The translations under genes and the position numbers were made by a program. The notes beneath the pieces are model-generated. The model was not told the origin of the DNA, did not search any database, and worked only from the letters and a program-made list of their open reading frames with translations. Of a DNA stretch of 64,000 nucleotides, positions 43,801-51,865 are shown one piece after another; the first letter of the stretch is position 1, and every line of letters begins with the position of its first letter. Source of the DNA: Babylonia areolata (lineage: Eukaryota > Mollusca > Gastropoda > Neogastropoda > Buccinidae); assembly GCF_041734735.1 (NCBI RefSeq), contig NC_134887.1, forward strand, positions 29,867,870 through 29,931,869. The letters run 5' to 3'.

Positions 43801-45466
43801 CGACCACCACCCCACAGCCGCCTGCGTGCAGAGTCGTGACTAGGAACTGCCAGCAGCATCCTCTGCCTGTCCCCGTTACCATTTCTTCATCACCGCAGTG
43901 CTTGGGAAATCTGGGTGTTGAAGGACTAGCTCGGCGTTCTGACATTCGCCTGGTAGCCTGACCAGCACAAGACACGTTTTTTAGTGAGGAGGAGTTGTGC
44001 AGTCCCTTCCCACTCTCTCGCCTACCAATGCTCACAGTCCGAAAGATGCAGATACTGCCATGTGTAGGATGGCCTCGGCAGGTGCGGGTTTTTTCTTCAG
44101 AGTTCCATCTCCTAGGAGAACTTCCAGCCAAGGATGAGCTCTCCCTGCCCTTTGGTCATCCTCTTCCGCCTTCACAGCCGTTGGGAAAGGTTTCCTCCTC
44201 CGCCTGGTCCATCATTGGGAGACTTCACATGCGGCAGGTAGTACTGGGTACCAGTAGCAAGGGCTATGCCCCTGAACTGACCTAATCTAGTATCATGAAA
44301 AACAATTTTATCTTTTTAAAGGTTGAAGTTGTACTAGTACTACTTGTTGTGTGGTTTCATTATTGCCAGAATGCACAGCCTAATAAACGTCCCTTCATTG
44401 ACATGCTTTGTATAGTTCAAGTTTTGCATGCCTTCAGGATTCTTTATTTTCCAGATCAGTCATAATTATGAAATAATTCTATGAATTTGGGTTTATTTGT
44501 CAAGAAGATTCTTGAAATCAATAGTATTTTCAGCAAATTCAGTATGGTAAGGTAATGAATTCCATGGGTTATAAAATCTGCTGGAAAAAGAGAATTTTCT
44601 GTTTGCTTTGGAATGCTTAATAAATTTTACCCACCCAGTTTCAAGCAAAATTAACATGTGCAAGAGAAACAAATTGTGCAAATTAATGTCTTCAAGACTG
44701 TTATAGTGTTAAATATTTCATACCCTTGAATCAAATCCCATCTTAAATGTCCTCCTTTTAGAAACTGAAGATTTAAATAATGTAGCTTTCAACTAGATAA
44801 CATGCCATTATGATTATATTCCATAAATAATCTTGTTGCTCGACATTGGACATTTTCAGTCTAAGCAGATTGTCACTTTCAGTGATAAGACAATATCACA
44901 TTGGCGTAGTCCAGATGTCAACAGACAAATGATTTATACTTTTTTCTTAAAGTGTCTTTATTCAAAAATGTGAAGTCTCTTTTCATCATACCAAATATCT
45001 GATTTACCTTCCCAAACATTCTCTGGATGTGGGAATCAAAGGACAGGTTATTGTCCAATGTGACTCCCAAGTCTTTTTACCCATCACAAGATGATAACAT
45101 TTGACCATCATTATTGAGTGTCATAAAATAATCATTACATCGATTTTTATTATCAATACTAGATGTAATTATATGCCACTCTGAAAAATTCCATACTTCA
45201 GACCATTGTTGTGGTCTATGTCACTTTGTATAGTCGTGTGATACAGCATTGTGCAAGCGGAAGCCTGTAAACCAGAGGCAAATTAGAGCAACAATCTGAC
45301 GCAGCACTGATTAAAAACCCCGAACAATATGCTACTCTGTTGTCTGTTGCGAAGAAGGCGTCAACGTGTTCTTCCGTTTGGAAAAAAAACAACAACAAAA
45401 TAATTATAACAAACAAGACTCAAAGTAATAACGACTTACCCGAAAACGAGATGTTATTAAACCCAT
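23819..45466 (-). CDS. LNPK: Lunapark, ER three-way-junction protein (complete gene, 11 coding exons)
   Basis: The exons join without a frame break into 418 residues, close to the roughly 428 of human LNPK. Lunapark is an ER membrane protein that stabilises three-way tubule junctions together with atlastins and reticulons. Visible features: MGLITSRFR N-terminus with Gly2 as the family's myristoylation site; STIEILETIDK and a basic coiled segment (10-41); two hydrophobic segments (about 42-65 and 75-90) forming the ER hairpin; a helix with LEDVMEKETYKKAREILEKF; a Pro-rich linker; the LNPK block VGDGPQNRFALIC; and a zinc finger C262-x2-C265...C284-x2-C287. The C-terminus is Ser/Pro/Glu-rich. 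All junctions are GT-AG. Family, order and lengths agree; exon 11's first bases are the least certain part. Confidence 0.95.
24285..24400 (+). repeat. Short 'cttatatggc...ctaagcgccttaca' element
   Basis: An ATAATAAT tract is followed by AGTACTTATATGGCATTAAC and GTCTCTAAGCGCCTTACATG. Related short elements occur at about 36823, 51270, 55430, 62185 and 63790, usually between an AAT/GAT tract and a CA tract. Confidence 0.6.
24622..25022 (-). mobile_element. SINE of the family-B core type, LNPK intron
   Basis: On the minus strand: a degenerate tRNA-like head (GCCTGGAGGTAACGTGTCTG), then CCCGTGTGCAGCATGCATTT, GAACCCATGGCAACAAAAGG, CTCTCCCTGGGGAGAGCAGC, and a CAAATACAAG tail. It shares the GTGTGCAGCAT/AACCCATGGCAA core with 2984-3375, but the 3' part differs, so it is a related subfamily. 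Confidence 0.82.
25706..26067 (-). mobile_element. SINE family A, copy 2
   Basis: A full-length copy with (GAA)n tail and a perfect 14-bp target duplication TCAAAAGGTTTACC at 25692-25705 and 26068-26081. Nearly identical to copy 1. Confidence 0.95.
26250..26637 (-). mobile_element. SINE family A, copy 3 (older)
   Basis: The same layout as copy 2 but with more substitutions and a 20-bp insertion-like difference next to the (GAA)n tail. No clean target duplication. It lies only about 180 bp from copy 2, in the same orientation. Confidence 0.88.
26807..26926 (-). CDS. LNPK: LNPK exon 10 (second half of zinc finger)
   Basis: Between CACAG and GTGAGC; encodes SFRCCYCYNMNQARKMRPFA and PRLEFPEV, with C284 and C287 completing the CxxC pair. 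Matches FRCAYCFFLNPARKTRPQAP in vertebrates. Confidence 0.96.
27531..27704 (-). CDS. LNPK: LNPK exon 9 (first half of zinc finger)
   Basis: Between GTGCAG and GTGAGT; encodes PPGPPMPRTVLPKDRG, then VVGDGPQNRFALICRFCQSH and NGMALPEEFEYL, the hallmark Lunapark block with C262 and C265. Phase 1 at both ends. Confidence 0.97.
27702..28080 (-). repeat. Tandem copies of the LNPK exon 9 acceptor region (3 units)
   Basis: On the minus strand each unit reads about AGGAGGCAGTGGTGATGTTT, GACAGG..., CGTGTGCAG|GTCCCCC, followed by C-rich text. Units start at about 27702 (the real exon junction), 27845 and 28001. The duplicated part includes the intron 3' end and the first seven exon bases. Confidence 0.88.
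28415..28528 (-). mobile_element. SINE-B 3' domain fragment
   Basis: The inverse of 61850-61975: CTCAAGGAGGCGTCACTGCG, TTCGGACAAA, CATCTGCCATGCAGATGCCT, then GCGCTTAGTCTGGCCTTGAG. Confidence 0.88.
28555..28762. repeat. AAT/AAAT microsatellite block
   Basis: Runs of AAAT and AAT repeats; low complexity. Confidence 0.95.
29185..29604. repeat. Minisatellite carrying the LNPK exon 8 donor word, part 1
   Basis: Units of about 45-57 bp of the form CACACTCTCCCACACCCATA, CACAGAGCACTGACTGTATC, TC(AC)n. On the minus strand each has the donor word GATACAGTCAGTGC. The array is interrupted by a LINE at 29606-31556. Confidence 0.92.
29606..31556 (+). mobile_element. 5'-truncated LINE with RNase H, LNPK intron 8
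   Basis: A 1.95-kb 3' portion of a LINE, inserted antisense to LNPK. The target duplication is ACACTCTCCCAA (29594-29605 and 31557-31568). It begins at the YVDD-like catalytic box of the reverse transcriptase (MYVDE just upstream of the long frame), then has the RT thumb, RNase H, a T-rich 3' UTR, and a tail GTCTAATATCACTTCAAGTG then GAAAGACGTTAAACTGAAG with (ACA)n. It is AT-rich compared with neighbouring exons. Family: I-group-like (RNase H bearing). Confidence 0.92.
29613..31343 (+). CDS. C-terminal LINE fragment: RT thumb, RNase H, CCHC-like end
   Basis: 576 codons without a stop. The N-terminal part resembles RT after the catalytic box (NGLTLSSEKTHIMLF, VKFLGLILTSKLTWNSHI). RNase H shows YTDGS (D305), FTAEL (E341), VDSKS (D367) and WVPSHLGILYNEWADRTA (D422), so all four acidic positions are present. 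The end has CICGEHISSNHVIFEC, a Cys/His finger. The ATG is not a natural start, since the element is 5'-truncated; the box just upstream lies in another frame. Confidence 0.88.
   Translation: MWMNVTMKRNTSKRALNYIKKIYQREIDRLNRYIADNGLTLSSEKTHIMLFNNGTNPEELPTFKIENETIQYKDTVKFLGLILTSKLTWNSHIEYILTKARKSLNLLKIVSKQYWGQDTTILKHLSSSLIRSKLSYGQEVFFNAPKYLLKKLQSIDCKAYRLALGVPFHASTLGTYKEIGVLPLDEYRNLACAKYVLRSSTTENYTSEEVKITSENNFPKRAKNISYLTPIGTFVSNLFEKSKINSDDVDTQKTVSPYPIWEMNKAHFDVNHTDINKNENPNIMATEVRVHLQNRYRDHLQIYTDGSLLDNGQAGSAFVIPELKTERSYYIGKNRSIFTAELIAVLMALNHILDLPICLLQVLFCVDSKSVLCALNSPNCKNKSKIILEISHILHLLSLKGTHITFFWVPSHLGILYNEWADRTARKGAKNEQGTIELYVPLSVQEGYRILEKTSWNKVRELYQENGKALNHSVINGQQPGTINQSNTYSNSIKLRQIHTLSNRIKLNAFVTKFSKDVRCICGEHISSNHVIFECQNLKCFLPDFTKSSFECVINNSNMLFVIAEGLLHSPIGHLL
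31557..32335. repeat. Minisatellite carrying the LNPK exon 8 donor word, part 2
   Basis: The continuation after the LINE, about 11 more units. The last unit on the right is the genuine exon 8 end (minus strand TGAGATACA|GTCAGTGC). Several units match 16-18 bases across the junction. Confidence 0.93.
32317..32496 (-). CDS. LNPK: LNPK exon 8 (Pro-rich linker)
   Basis: Between GTCGTCAG and GTCAGT; starts VVRQRVMPVSPTVM (VRQR matches IRQR in vertebrates) and continues Pro/Arg/Gly-rich to VMTPMRY. Both of its splice junctions are duplicated in adjacent minisatellites, so the neighbourhood holds many decoy donors and acceptors. Confidence 0.88.
32497..32862 (-). repeat. About 59-bp minisatellite carrying the LNPK exon 8 acceptor, part 1
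   Basis: On the minus strand units contain GTGAACTTTGTGTTGTCAGT. One unit (about 32672-32705) reads TTGTCAGTGGTGCGTCGCG beside the true junction GTCGTCAG|TGGTGCGACAG, so exon bases are included. The array continues at 35061 after a LINE. Confidence 0.9.
32863..35060 (+). mobile_element. 5'-truncated, decayed LINE (RT and RNase H), LNPK intron 7
   Basis: About 2.2 kb inserted antisense to LNPK with target duplication ACACATCTT (32854-32862 and 35061-35069). It begins at the RT fingers (SYRPISLTNYVGKLLE) and ends with an (ACA)n tail. Jockey/I-group-like by its RT-RNase H order and CPCRTGSQTTERLLQSCPL end. Confidence 0.93.
32880..35034 (+). pseudogene. Broken LINE ORF: reverse transcriptase and RNase H
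   Basis: The protein is spread over successive frames: RT to about 33590, thumb 33587-33931, linker/RNase H start 33955-34395, RNase H end 34392-34766, and a C-terminal Cys-rich part to 35034. At least four frame changes or stops separate them. RT shows TPEQAGFCQHHSTEDQV and LDMEKAYYKVW, but the catalytic YADD box is YAHN, and RNase H has YTEGS instead of YTDGS, so the copy is inactive on sequence grounds. Also visible: LQWIPSHCNMLGNETADSLA and FRLRTGHNRLKHHLY. Confidence 0.9.
35061..35200 (-). repeat. LNPK exon 8 acceptor minisatellite, part 2
   Basis: Diverged units (ACACATCTTTCAGGACACAC, CATCTTTCAGGGTGCACAAC) continuing the array split by the LINE at 32863. Confidence 0.8.
35386..35428 (-). 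CDS. LNPK: LNPK exon 7
   Basis: Between GTGCAG and GTGAGA; encodes KSEGPQVASGTPGT, start of the disordered linker. Phase 0 in, phase 1 out. Confidence 0.85.
36014..36100 (-). CDS. LNPK: LNPK exon 6
   Basis: Between GCTCAG and GTTGGT; 29 codons including LEDVMEKETYKKAREILEKF then DPARFKKLE, the most conserved post-membrane helix of Lunapark. Confidence 0.95.
37310..37925. repeat. 72-bp minisatellite, about 9 units, LNPK intron 5
   Basis: Units contain AAAATACACCAACAAGAACA, AAAGTCTGAGAGGTCAACCC, TGGACAA.GGGACAGGTGTG; two units have a TATATATA-like insertion. The array lies about 60 bp from the exon 5 donor but shows no obvious exon bases. Confidence 0.96.
37984..38024 (-). CDS. LNPK: LNPK exon 5
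   Basis: Between TCATAG and GTGAGT; encodes LAVNELREKKKLI, start of the helical region. Phase 1 in, phase 0 out. A 72-bp minisatellite begins about 60 bp downstream. Confidence 0.93.
38851..38909 (-). CDS. LNPK: LNPK exon 4
   Basis: Between TTTCAG and GTAAGT; encodes VWLTRKLLHWYFVKRLTAN, the end of the second membrane segment and the following basic stretch. Phase 2 in, phase 1 out; the split Asp codon is completed by exon 5. Confidence 0.93.
40009..40048. repeat. Poly-A tract
   Basis: About 39 adenines just downstream of LNPK exon 3 on the genomic plus strand. Confidence 0.98.
40149..40336 (-). CDS. LNPK: LNPK exon 3 (transmembrane hairpin)
   Basis: Starts after TTTCAG and ends before GTATGA. 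It encodes the basic DLKSLQRNRRQNQEQQKR segment, the first hydrophobic segment, the short WPDTWQRQA turn, and the beginning of the second hydrophobic segment. Ends in phase 2. Confidence 0.95.
41000..41660. other. LNPK intron 2 sequence, nothing recognised
   Basis: Single-copy-looking sequence with no exon signal consistent with the LNPK frame and no second repeat copy in the window. Confidence 0.45.
41667..41990 (+). mobile_element. SINE family A, copy 4 (variant 3' end)
   Basis: The tRNA-like head GGGCGCAATAGCCGAGTGG and GGGTTTGAATCACGG, then the shared body. After CCCAGCATAC it departs from the other copies (CATCAACCACGACAGAGTCA) before a short GAA tail, so it may be a distinct 3' subfamily or a template switch. 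Confidence 0.85.
42000..43260. other. LNPK intron 2 sequence, no further exon recognised
   Basis: Contains a G-rich low-complexity block (42718-42815) and otherwise AT-rich unique-looking DNA. Confidence 0.45.
43281..43322 (-). CDS. LNPK: LNPK exon 2 (14 codons)
   Basis: Between CTGCAG and GTGAGG; encodes ESKSTIEILETIDK, matching STVEVLESIDK of vertebrate Lunapark. Phase 0 at both ends. Confidence 0.93.
44490..45235 (-). pseudogene. Decayed CR1-like LINE reverse-transcriptase fragment
   Basis: On the minus strand several broken frames read LSFDSHIQRMFGKVNQIFGM, MKRDFTFLNKDTLRKKYKSF, LIQGYEIFN, and FSFSSRFYNPWNSLPYHTEF then AENTIDFKNLLDK, matching the C-terminal RT region of CR1-type LINEs. 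Many stops. It lies in LNPK intron 1. Confidence 0.75.
45440..45466 (-). CDS. LNPK: LNPK exon 1 (9 codons)
   Basis: ATG followed by codons for MGLITSRFR, ending at CGG|GTAAGT, phase 0. The MG start with a following basic residue fits the myristoylated Lunapark N-terminus and joins cleanly to exon 2. It is too short for ORF-based detection. Confidence 0.88.
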
Positions 45467-46209
45467 TGTATCTCTTCTTTATGGTATTTTTCAACTCCAC
45501 TCCCAACGAAAAAAGATGTTTCGGTTCAGTCACGACCAAGATAAGACGATCGTGTGAATTCAGCGTCGTCTGCCTTGACCGCTGTCAGGACAATTTCGTG
45601 TTGAATGGCAAAGGGGAATCACTCACGTCAAAATAACGTTTTTCTTTCATTCTTAATATACACGACGCATCTGCGTCGGTCCGAGGGAAGAGTGGATAGG
45701 AGGATGGGTGGAAGTGCGGATATATTTTCTGAAAAGCGTGGCCTCCAGAAAACATTGATTTTAAACTGAAAGTAAGAATGATATACAGATACAGGCGTTT
45801 CCCCCCAAAAAATTAAAGACCCGCCCCCCACCCCTCCCCCCCCAAAAATACAACAAAAAAGGGGGAGAAGAAAAAACAAAACATGTAATGTTTGCACATA
45901 TGCACACGAGCAAGTGCGCGCGCACTGCACGCACAAACCGTGGCGCGCGCGCGCACACACACACACACACATTGGCCAATACCAGCATGCACATTGGCCA
46001 ACACACACACACACAAAGTCTCAAATCCCTGAACTGAAATCATCTTCAGTGTTGACCATCTTCAGCAGTCCATTGCTAATGTATGACTTTTTCAACTCCT
46101 TGTTAAACAGTCCAGTTGGTTCGCTGTTATAGTTGTTAGTTTTTCATTAGAAATATGTTACATTGTTATGATTTTTTGTTTATTTTTAAACAAAACTTAA
46201 ATCAATAAT

Positions 46210-46271
<62 letters not shown>

Positions 46272-46400
46272 TCACTTACTCGTATACGTACACAGTAATT
46301 CCCCCCCCCCCCACCCCCCCACGCCCCCTCCTCCCACTCGATTTTTTTCCTTCCCTCGTCTAATATCACTTACAGTGAAAAGACGTTAAACTAAAGAACG

Positions 46401-46489
<89 letters not shown>

Positions 46490-46575
46490 CGTCACTCACT
46501 CACACACTGACACACACTTTACGGTTTTCATGACAAATAGATATGATTCTGACTCTGATTTACAAACCTGTACAC

Positions 46576-46649
<74 letters not shown>

Positions 46650-46650
46650 C
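46210..46650. repeat. Clustered (CA)n microsatellites
   Basis: Three long CA tracts (about 46214-46268, 46404-46485, 46574-46646) separated by short unique pieces, one of them a LINE tail. Confidence 0.97.
46330..46403 (+). mobile_element. Extremely truncated LINE 3' tail inside a CA tract
   Basis: CTCGTCTAATATCACTTACA then GTGAAAAGACGTTAAACTAA matches the 3' end of the LINE at 29606 (31507-31545). Only the tail survives. Confidence 0.8.
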
Positions 46651-47334
46651 CAGACAGACAAACAGGCAGGCAGGCAGGCTGACAGACAGGCTCCGATTTA
46701 GGAAAACAGACAGGCGTCTGAATATAAAGTAGATATACAATGCTGAGTGCATGTTTTGTTTGACAGAAGCATAAAATTATTCAACATCATCAAGCATATC
46801 CGCTTCGCTTAGAAATGATTTTGTGCATAGATGCTTTTCAGATGATCAAGCCATCTGGACGAAAATCAACATCAGACGAAATTACGAGAAAAAGACCACT
46901 GCAGGTTTGTTCCGTGTTCTAACATATGTGTTGTGTTTGATATTTCGTTCTTTGTAATTTTCGACATTATATATTTATAGCAGTAAATTCAAAGTTAGTT
47001 CTTTTCTTATTCGTGAATTAGAATGCGTCGTTGATTATGCACGCATTTTGTCTGTGTTTTGATATTTTGTAGTTATTTTCACATGACCACGATCGTTGAA
47101 CAACGGTAAGCGAATGAAAACTAAGTGCGCAGTCACGAACTCCGTCAAAGCCTGGCCAACTCTGCCTGTCGGCTACTCAGTCAGTCTGTCTGTCTGTCTG
47201 TCTGTCTCCATCTATCTTCTCTGTCTTCTCTTCTGGAGACATACGTCGCAGAAGCCATCCTAGCTATTGACTGGAGGTGAATTAGCATGGGTGTCAAATT
47301 TCCGGAAAGATAGGATCAAAAGGATTAGAATTGG

Positions 47335-47920
47335 AAATACTTACTCCTCAGCCCCATTCTATTTACAACGTATATTAATGACCTAATACTTACTCCTCAG
47401 CCCCATTCTATTTACAACGTATATTAATGACCTACAGGACATAGTCATTTGCACATGCAAAATCTTTGCTGATGACACAAACATTTATAACTTGAGCAGC
47501 CATAAATATACATTACATTTACAGACAGATATAGATAAGCTAATAGAATGGACAAACCCTTGGAACCTATATTTTGATGTAGATAAGTGTAAAGTATTAC
47601 ATGTTGGAAAGAACAACCTCCAGAATGATTACATTATGAGACTCACAGATGGACAGAAGAGTCTTAAGTAAATGTTCAGAAGAAAAAGACTTGGGAGTTA
47701 TCTTTGGTGATGATTTAAATTTTTGATCGACACATTATTAATTATGTAATATTAAAGACAAACAGAGAACTCAGGATTATTAAAAGAACTATCTCATATA
47801 ATGATATATTGACAGTGACACTTTTGTTAGATTATTTAAGACACTAGTAAGACCACTCCTTGAATGTGGAAATGTTATTTGGTACCCGCTATACAAAAAG
47901 CAAATCTGTTGCAGTTGAAA
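47335..47920 (+). pseudogene. Decayed CR1-like LINE fragment with RT catalytic box
   Basis: A broken reading frame gives YINDLQDIVICTCKIFADDT, then DIDKLIEWTNPWNLYFDVDK and CKVLHVGKNN, with the RT FADD box, followed by frameshifted pieces. A 49-bp segment (AATACTTACTCCTCAGCCCC...) is duplicated in tandem at 47336-47433. It probably belongs to the same LINE group as 44490-45235. Confidence 0.82.
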
Positions 47921-47929
47921 AAGGGGCGG

Positions 47930-48831
47930 TGGGGGGGGGGGGGGGGGAGGCGAAAGGCTTATAAACGTCCCAAAATACTGAACCGAACTTAACTGTCTGT
48001 CATCGTGATAGGACTAAGATAACGTGCAGCTGTAGGGGAAAAGAAGGAAGCGGGGAAGAAAAAATTAAGTAACTGGTTAAAAATGTAATAATAGTAATAA
48101 AGCATTGAATGGAATGGAAACCCTCAGCATTATTTTATTTGGAAACGACCGGTAGATGCATCTCAGAAGAGCCGGTGTGACACGAGAATTTAACCCCATA
48201 AGAAATTTACACCAGAGTTGATTTTGCGAACAAGGAAGTAAAAATCTCCCAGTGAAAGTTTTACTCCCCCAGCTATCAAAATTTGGCCTGCATGATTTTA
48301 CTCCAGAGTAAATTGCTGGGATGTAATTTTATTCCCCAATGCATCCAGGCTAACCCTATCCTCCTGTGTGAGATTTAAGTATTGCAGTGATTGAATTCCA
48401 ATGTGCACACACACAAACATGCATATTTGCTCACGCGCATGTGCAGACACACATAAATTATACATGTATACACACATAAGGGTTGAAGCTCTCCTCTCAG
48501 CATGGCGGAAAATAGGACCCTGGCAGTGATCTCAATAACAGTCACTTGATCCTTTCTTGGAAAGAACTTTTAAGTGATCTCTTTGAACTGGCTATCAAAG
48601 GAAATGTAGCAGGGGCCCAGACATTAGTGTGAGGAATTTGGTTGTAATGTGTGGGTGTCCAGTGGATTTGTTTCCAGTATGTCAGCAAGGGGATGTGCAG
48701 ATTCATACACAGACACATGCACATAAATGTGCATGCACACACATACACATGCACACAAATGAGCATACACACGCACCATGAGCATACACACATGTATATA
48801 TGTGAACATATGCACACTGTATGCACACTAT

Positions 48832-48887
<56 letters not shown>

Positions 48888-50405
48888 CAATAATAATAAT
48901 TGTTATTATATTAAGACAGCGCTGAATCTTGTGCAGAGACAAATCAAAGCCTACACATGTATTTAAGCATTACGAACATTCACACACAGACATACCTCCA
49001 AACATACAGTGATACTCATATGTGCACATGCATACCAAGTTCTGCATACTATAGCAATCTTGCACTTGCACACATGCAAGGGGAGGGTGCATTACTTGTA
49101 AAGGAAGTAAGATTTTTAGAAAATATGGAAAATAAGAAATTACCTCTGTGGTAAAATCATCTTGCAAGAGTTTTATTTCAGAGTAAATTTCTTGTAGGGA
49201 GAAACATTCTTGTGTTACACCAGGGTTGCAGAAGCCCGCCCCCAAGCAAAAGTATATGACACAATGCACACATGCATGCACACACACACACACATACACA
49301 CACACACACAGAGAGAAATATAAAAAGTTTAAATATTGCCTACTCAAATTATTTTGTTCTAAGCGTTTTACAAGTACAAGTTCTACAACAGTCCCAATTT
49401 GTATCCATCAAGACATGCAGGTTGGTCCAACTAAGGAAGCAAACATGAATTACGACAAGATATTGCATCAAAAGTATGTGCTAAACTCAATGTCCATAAT
49501 AAACGGGAGGGGAGGAGTAGGCATGATGTTAGGTAGGGAGTATTGGCTGTAATGATTTTGTTACTTAAATTCAATGTTTAATTACACATACTTAACCGTG
49601 ACCCACTAGTGCAGATTCCGGCAAGGGTCTGACATTTTTTTTAATTTTTTTTTTTTAATGATTTTGTGATTTAAATTCAGTGATTTCCTTAGTGGTGTTT
49701 TATGTGCTACGTGTGCAAGCATGTGTTCAACAAAACCCAAAATGTTTTATTCATCTCTTTCGTGGCGTTTTAGGAGAAGGAATTGAAAACCAAGGGGAAA
49801 GAGCAAAAAGAAAAGAGACAGACAGACCTGCAGTCACTGATCTAGATCATGGCGTAGCAGTGATAGCTGATGAGGCATGACACAGTTAAACTGAAATTTG
49901 TGATGATTCATTCTGATAAGAGACCCATGAGTAGTGGAGTGGAGTTGCCTGTTTTACTACATCGTATTTTGATAACCCTGCCACAGCCAGCTGTTGCGCT
50001 GTGGAGCATATGGACAGGCAGACCTCGTGTCATTGCACACCAGGTCACACATAGAACATATGTTCATAGTCAACAATCCATTCAAGTTTCTGACCTCATG
50101 TTCAGGCTGTTCTCTCGTTCTGTCACCAACCTGTGAGACATCTATGGAGTTCTGTGTGATTGTTATGCATCTACTTCTTTTTGATTAGTTTGTAAATTAT
50201 GGAGATTTTTGTTGTTTTCTGTTGTTGCTGGTGGTTTGTTGTTGTTGTTTTTTTGAGGGGGGGTTGGGGTTTGGGGGGGTTTCATTCATGATTTTTTTTT
50301 TTTTTTTTTTTCAGAGAAGTAATGTTCAATGTTCAGGGTCTTTTTTCTTTTCAGTCAGTTACACTTGAAGTGTGTGTATGTCTGTTGGTTTTCCTGTGTT
50401 TGTGG
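47930..50405. other. Upstream flank of the LFG gene, no exon recognised
   Basis: Contains poly-G (47933-47949), CA tracts (48835-48882, 49280-49310) and poly-T. A word TTTAATTACACATACTTAAC at 49571-49590 recurs at 53397-53416. A proline-rich N-terminal exon, common in LFG proteins, was looked for and not found. Confidence 0.45.
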
Positions 50406-50409
50406 TCAG

Positions 50410-50985
50410 CAATTCCCATGATCAAGTAGATAATTTATGAGCTGATGGGCTGCAGTTCCCATGATCAAAGGTAGGATTTATGAGTTGATGGGCTGCAGTT
50501 CCCATGATCAAAGGTATGATTTATGAGTTGATGGGCTGCAGTTCCCATGATCAAAGGTAGAATTTATGAGCTGATGGGCTGCAGTTCCCATGATCAAAGG
50601 TATGATTTATGAGCTGATGGGCTGCAGTTCCCATGATCAAAGGTATGATTTATGAGCTGATGGGCTGCAGTTCCCATGATCAAAGGTATGATTTATGAGC
50701 TGATGGGCTGCAGTTCCCATGATCAAAGGTATGATTTATGAGTTGATGGGCTGCAGTTCCCATGATCAAAGGTATGATTTATGAGTTGATGGGCTGCAGT
50801 TCCCATGATCAAAGGTATGATTTATGAGTTGATTGGCTGCAATTCCCATGATCAGTCGTATGATCTATGAGTTGATGGGCTGCAGTTTCTCTGGTCAAGC
50901 GTATCATTTATGAGTTGATGGGCTGCAGTTTCTCTGGTCAAGCGTATCATTTATGAGTTGATGGACTGCAATTCCCATGTATTAT
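50410..50985. repeat. 43-bp minisatellite, about 13 units
   Basis: The unit is ATGATTTATGAGCTGATGGG then CTGCAGTTCCCATGATCAAAGGT. Most central units are identical; outer units are diverged, as expected when array edges are older. Confidence 0.97.
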
Positions 50986-51170
50986 CATCATTGGTTTTAT
51001 CTATTGTCATGACATGATAAGTGTGCCATGTGTGCAGGAGATGATATCACCTTGAATCTCACCATCACCATCATGTATTATTGTTGTTGTTTAAACTGAC
51101 ACTCCTGACATGTTGTTGCTGGTACACGTGCCGCATGTGCAGGAGAAGGTGAGGCAGTGACAGTGACAGC

Positions 51171-51255
51171 ATGTACGGCTCAGACCCCGAAATGGGACCC
51201 TCCGAGGAGGGCTTCTTCAACACTGACAGCTTCAATGAGAAATCTGTCCGACTAG
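51171..51255 (+). CDS. LFG first recognised coding exon
   Basis: 28 codons plus one base, ending CTAG|GTAACT. It encodes the acidic N-terminus to SVRL. The splice start upstream may be GTGCAG at about 51142 (5' UTR) or an AG nearer the ATG. Confidence 0.8.
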
Positions 51256-51351
51256 GTAACTGGTCATGAATAATGATGTGAATTTATACAGCACACATTC
51301 TGTGAATAGAGATCTAAGCACTTTTCAAAAACAGGTAAACATATGCGCGCA

Positions 51352-51389
<38 letters not shown>

Positions 51390-51809
51390 TACATGCATGC
51401 ATGCATGCACACGCACACGCACACGCTCACAGTCACACACATGCTTGCTTGCACACACACTTACAAATACACTTACCACACACTCATGCACACACACACT
51501 CATGCACACACATGCACGCATATGCACACACACACACACACACACACACATGTACACACGCACACTCACGCATACACTTACCACACATGCACAGACACAC
51601 TCATGCACACACGCATGCACGCACACACATGCATGCATGCACGCACACGCGCGCACACACACACACACATATACACACGCATGCACACACATACACCCTC
51701 ATACACACACGTACACACAGTCTGCATGTGTGTGCTGAAAAGAATGAATGTATACTTGTTTAAATCTCCATATAATCAAGAGACAATAAACCAGTGATGA
51801 GAAGAAGAA

Positions 51810-51865
<56 letters not shown>

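Larger units (their letters stand above)
45470..51170. other. Divergent intergenic region between LNPK and the LFG gene
   Basis: Head-to-head spacing of 5.7 kb between the two ATGs. Promoters and 5' UTR exons must lie here, but none could be fixed. The minus-strand GAC|GTGAGT near 45627 and the plus-strand CTGCAG|GTTTGT near 46906 are plausible 5' UTR donors. Contents otherwise: a G/C-rich block with GCGC runs (45910-45960), CA microsatellites, LINE remains and a 43-bp minisatellite. Confidence 0.5.

Noticed and set aside
43430-44290. Possible DNA-transposon remains starting TATTGTCCCGAAAAAAGTGA
   Set aside because: The start resembles a Tc1-like end next to a TA tract, but no matching inverted terminus or transposase motif was found in the window.
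45627-45650. Alternative LNPK first exon coding MKEKRYFD with a GTGAGT donor
   Set aside because: It would join in frame, but lacks the Lunapark MG start; the exon at 45440-45466 fits the family much better. It may be a 5' UTR exon.
46833-46906. Exon-like frame MILCIDAFQMIKPSGRKSTS then DEITRKRPLQ before a GTTTGT donor
   Set aside because: Joining it to the LFG exon does not give a continuous frame, and no homology is recognised; it might be 5' UTR of the LFG gene.
50410-50985. CRISPR-like regular repeats
   Set aside because: Units are contiguous with no unique spacers, and the context is a eukaryotic gene region.
51266-51797. His/Thr-rich proteins
   Set aside because: Translation of CA microsatellite DNA; the same appears at many other CA tracts.
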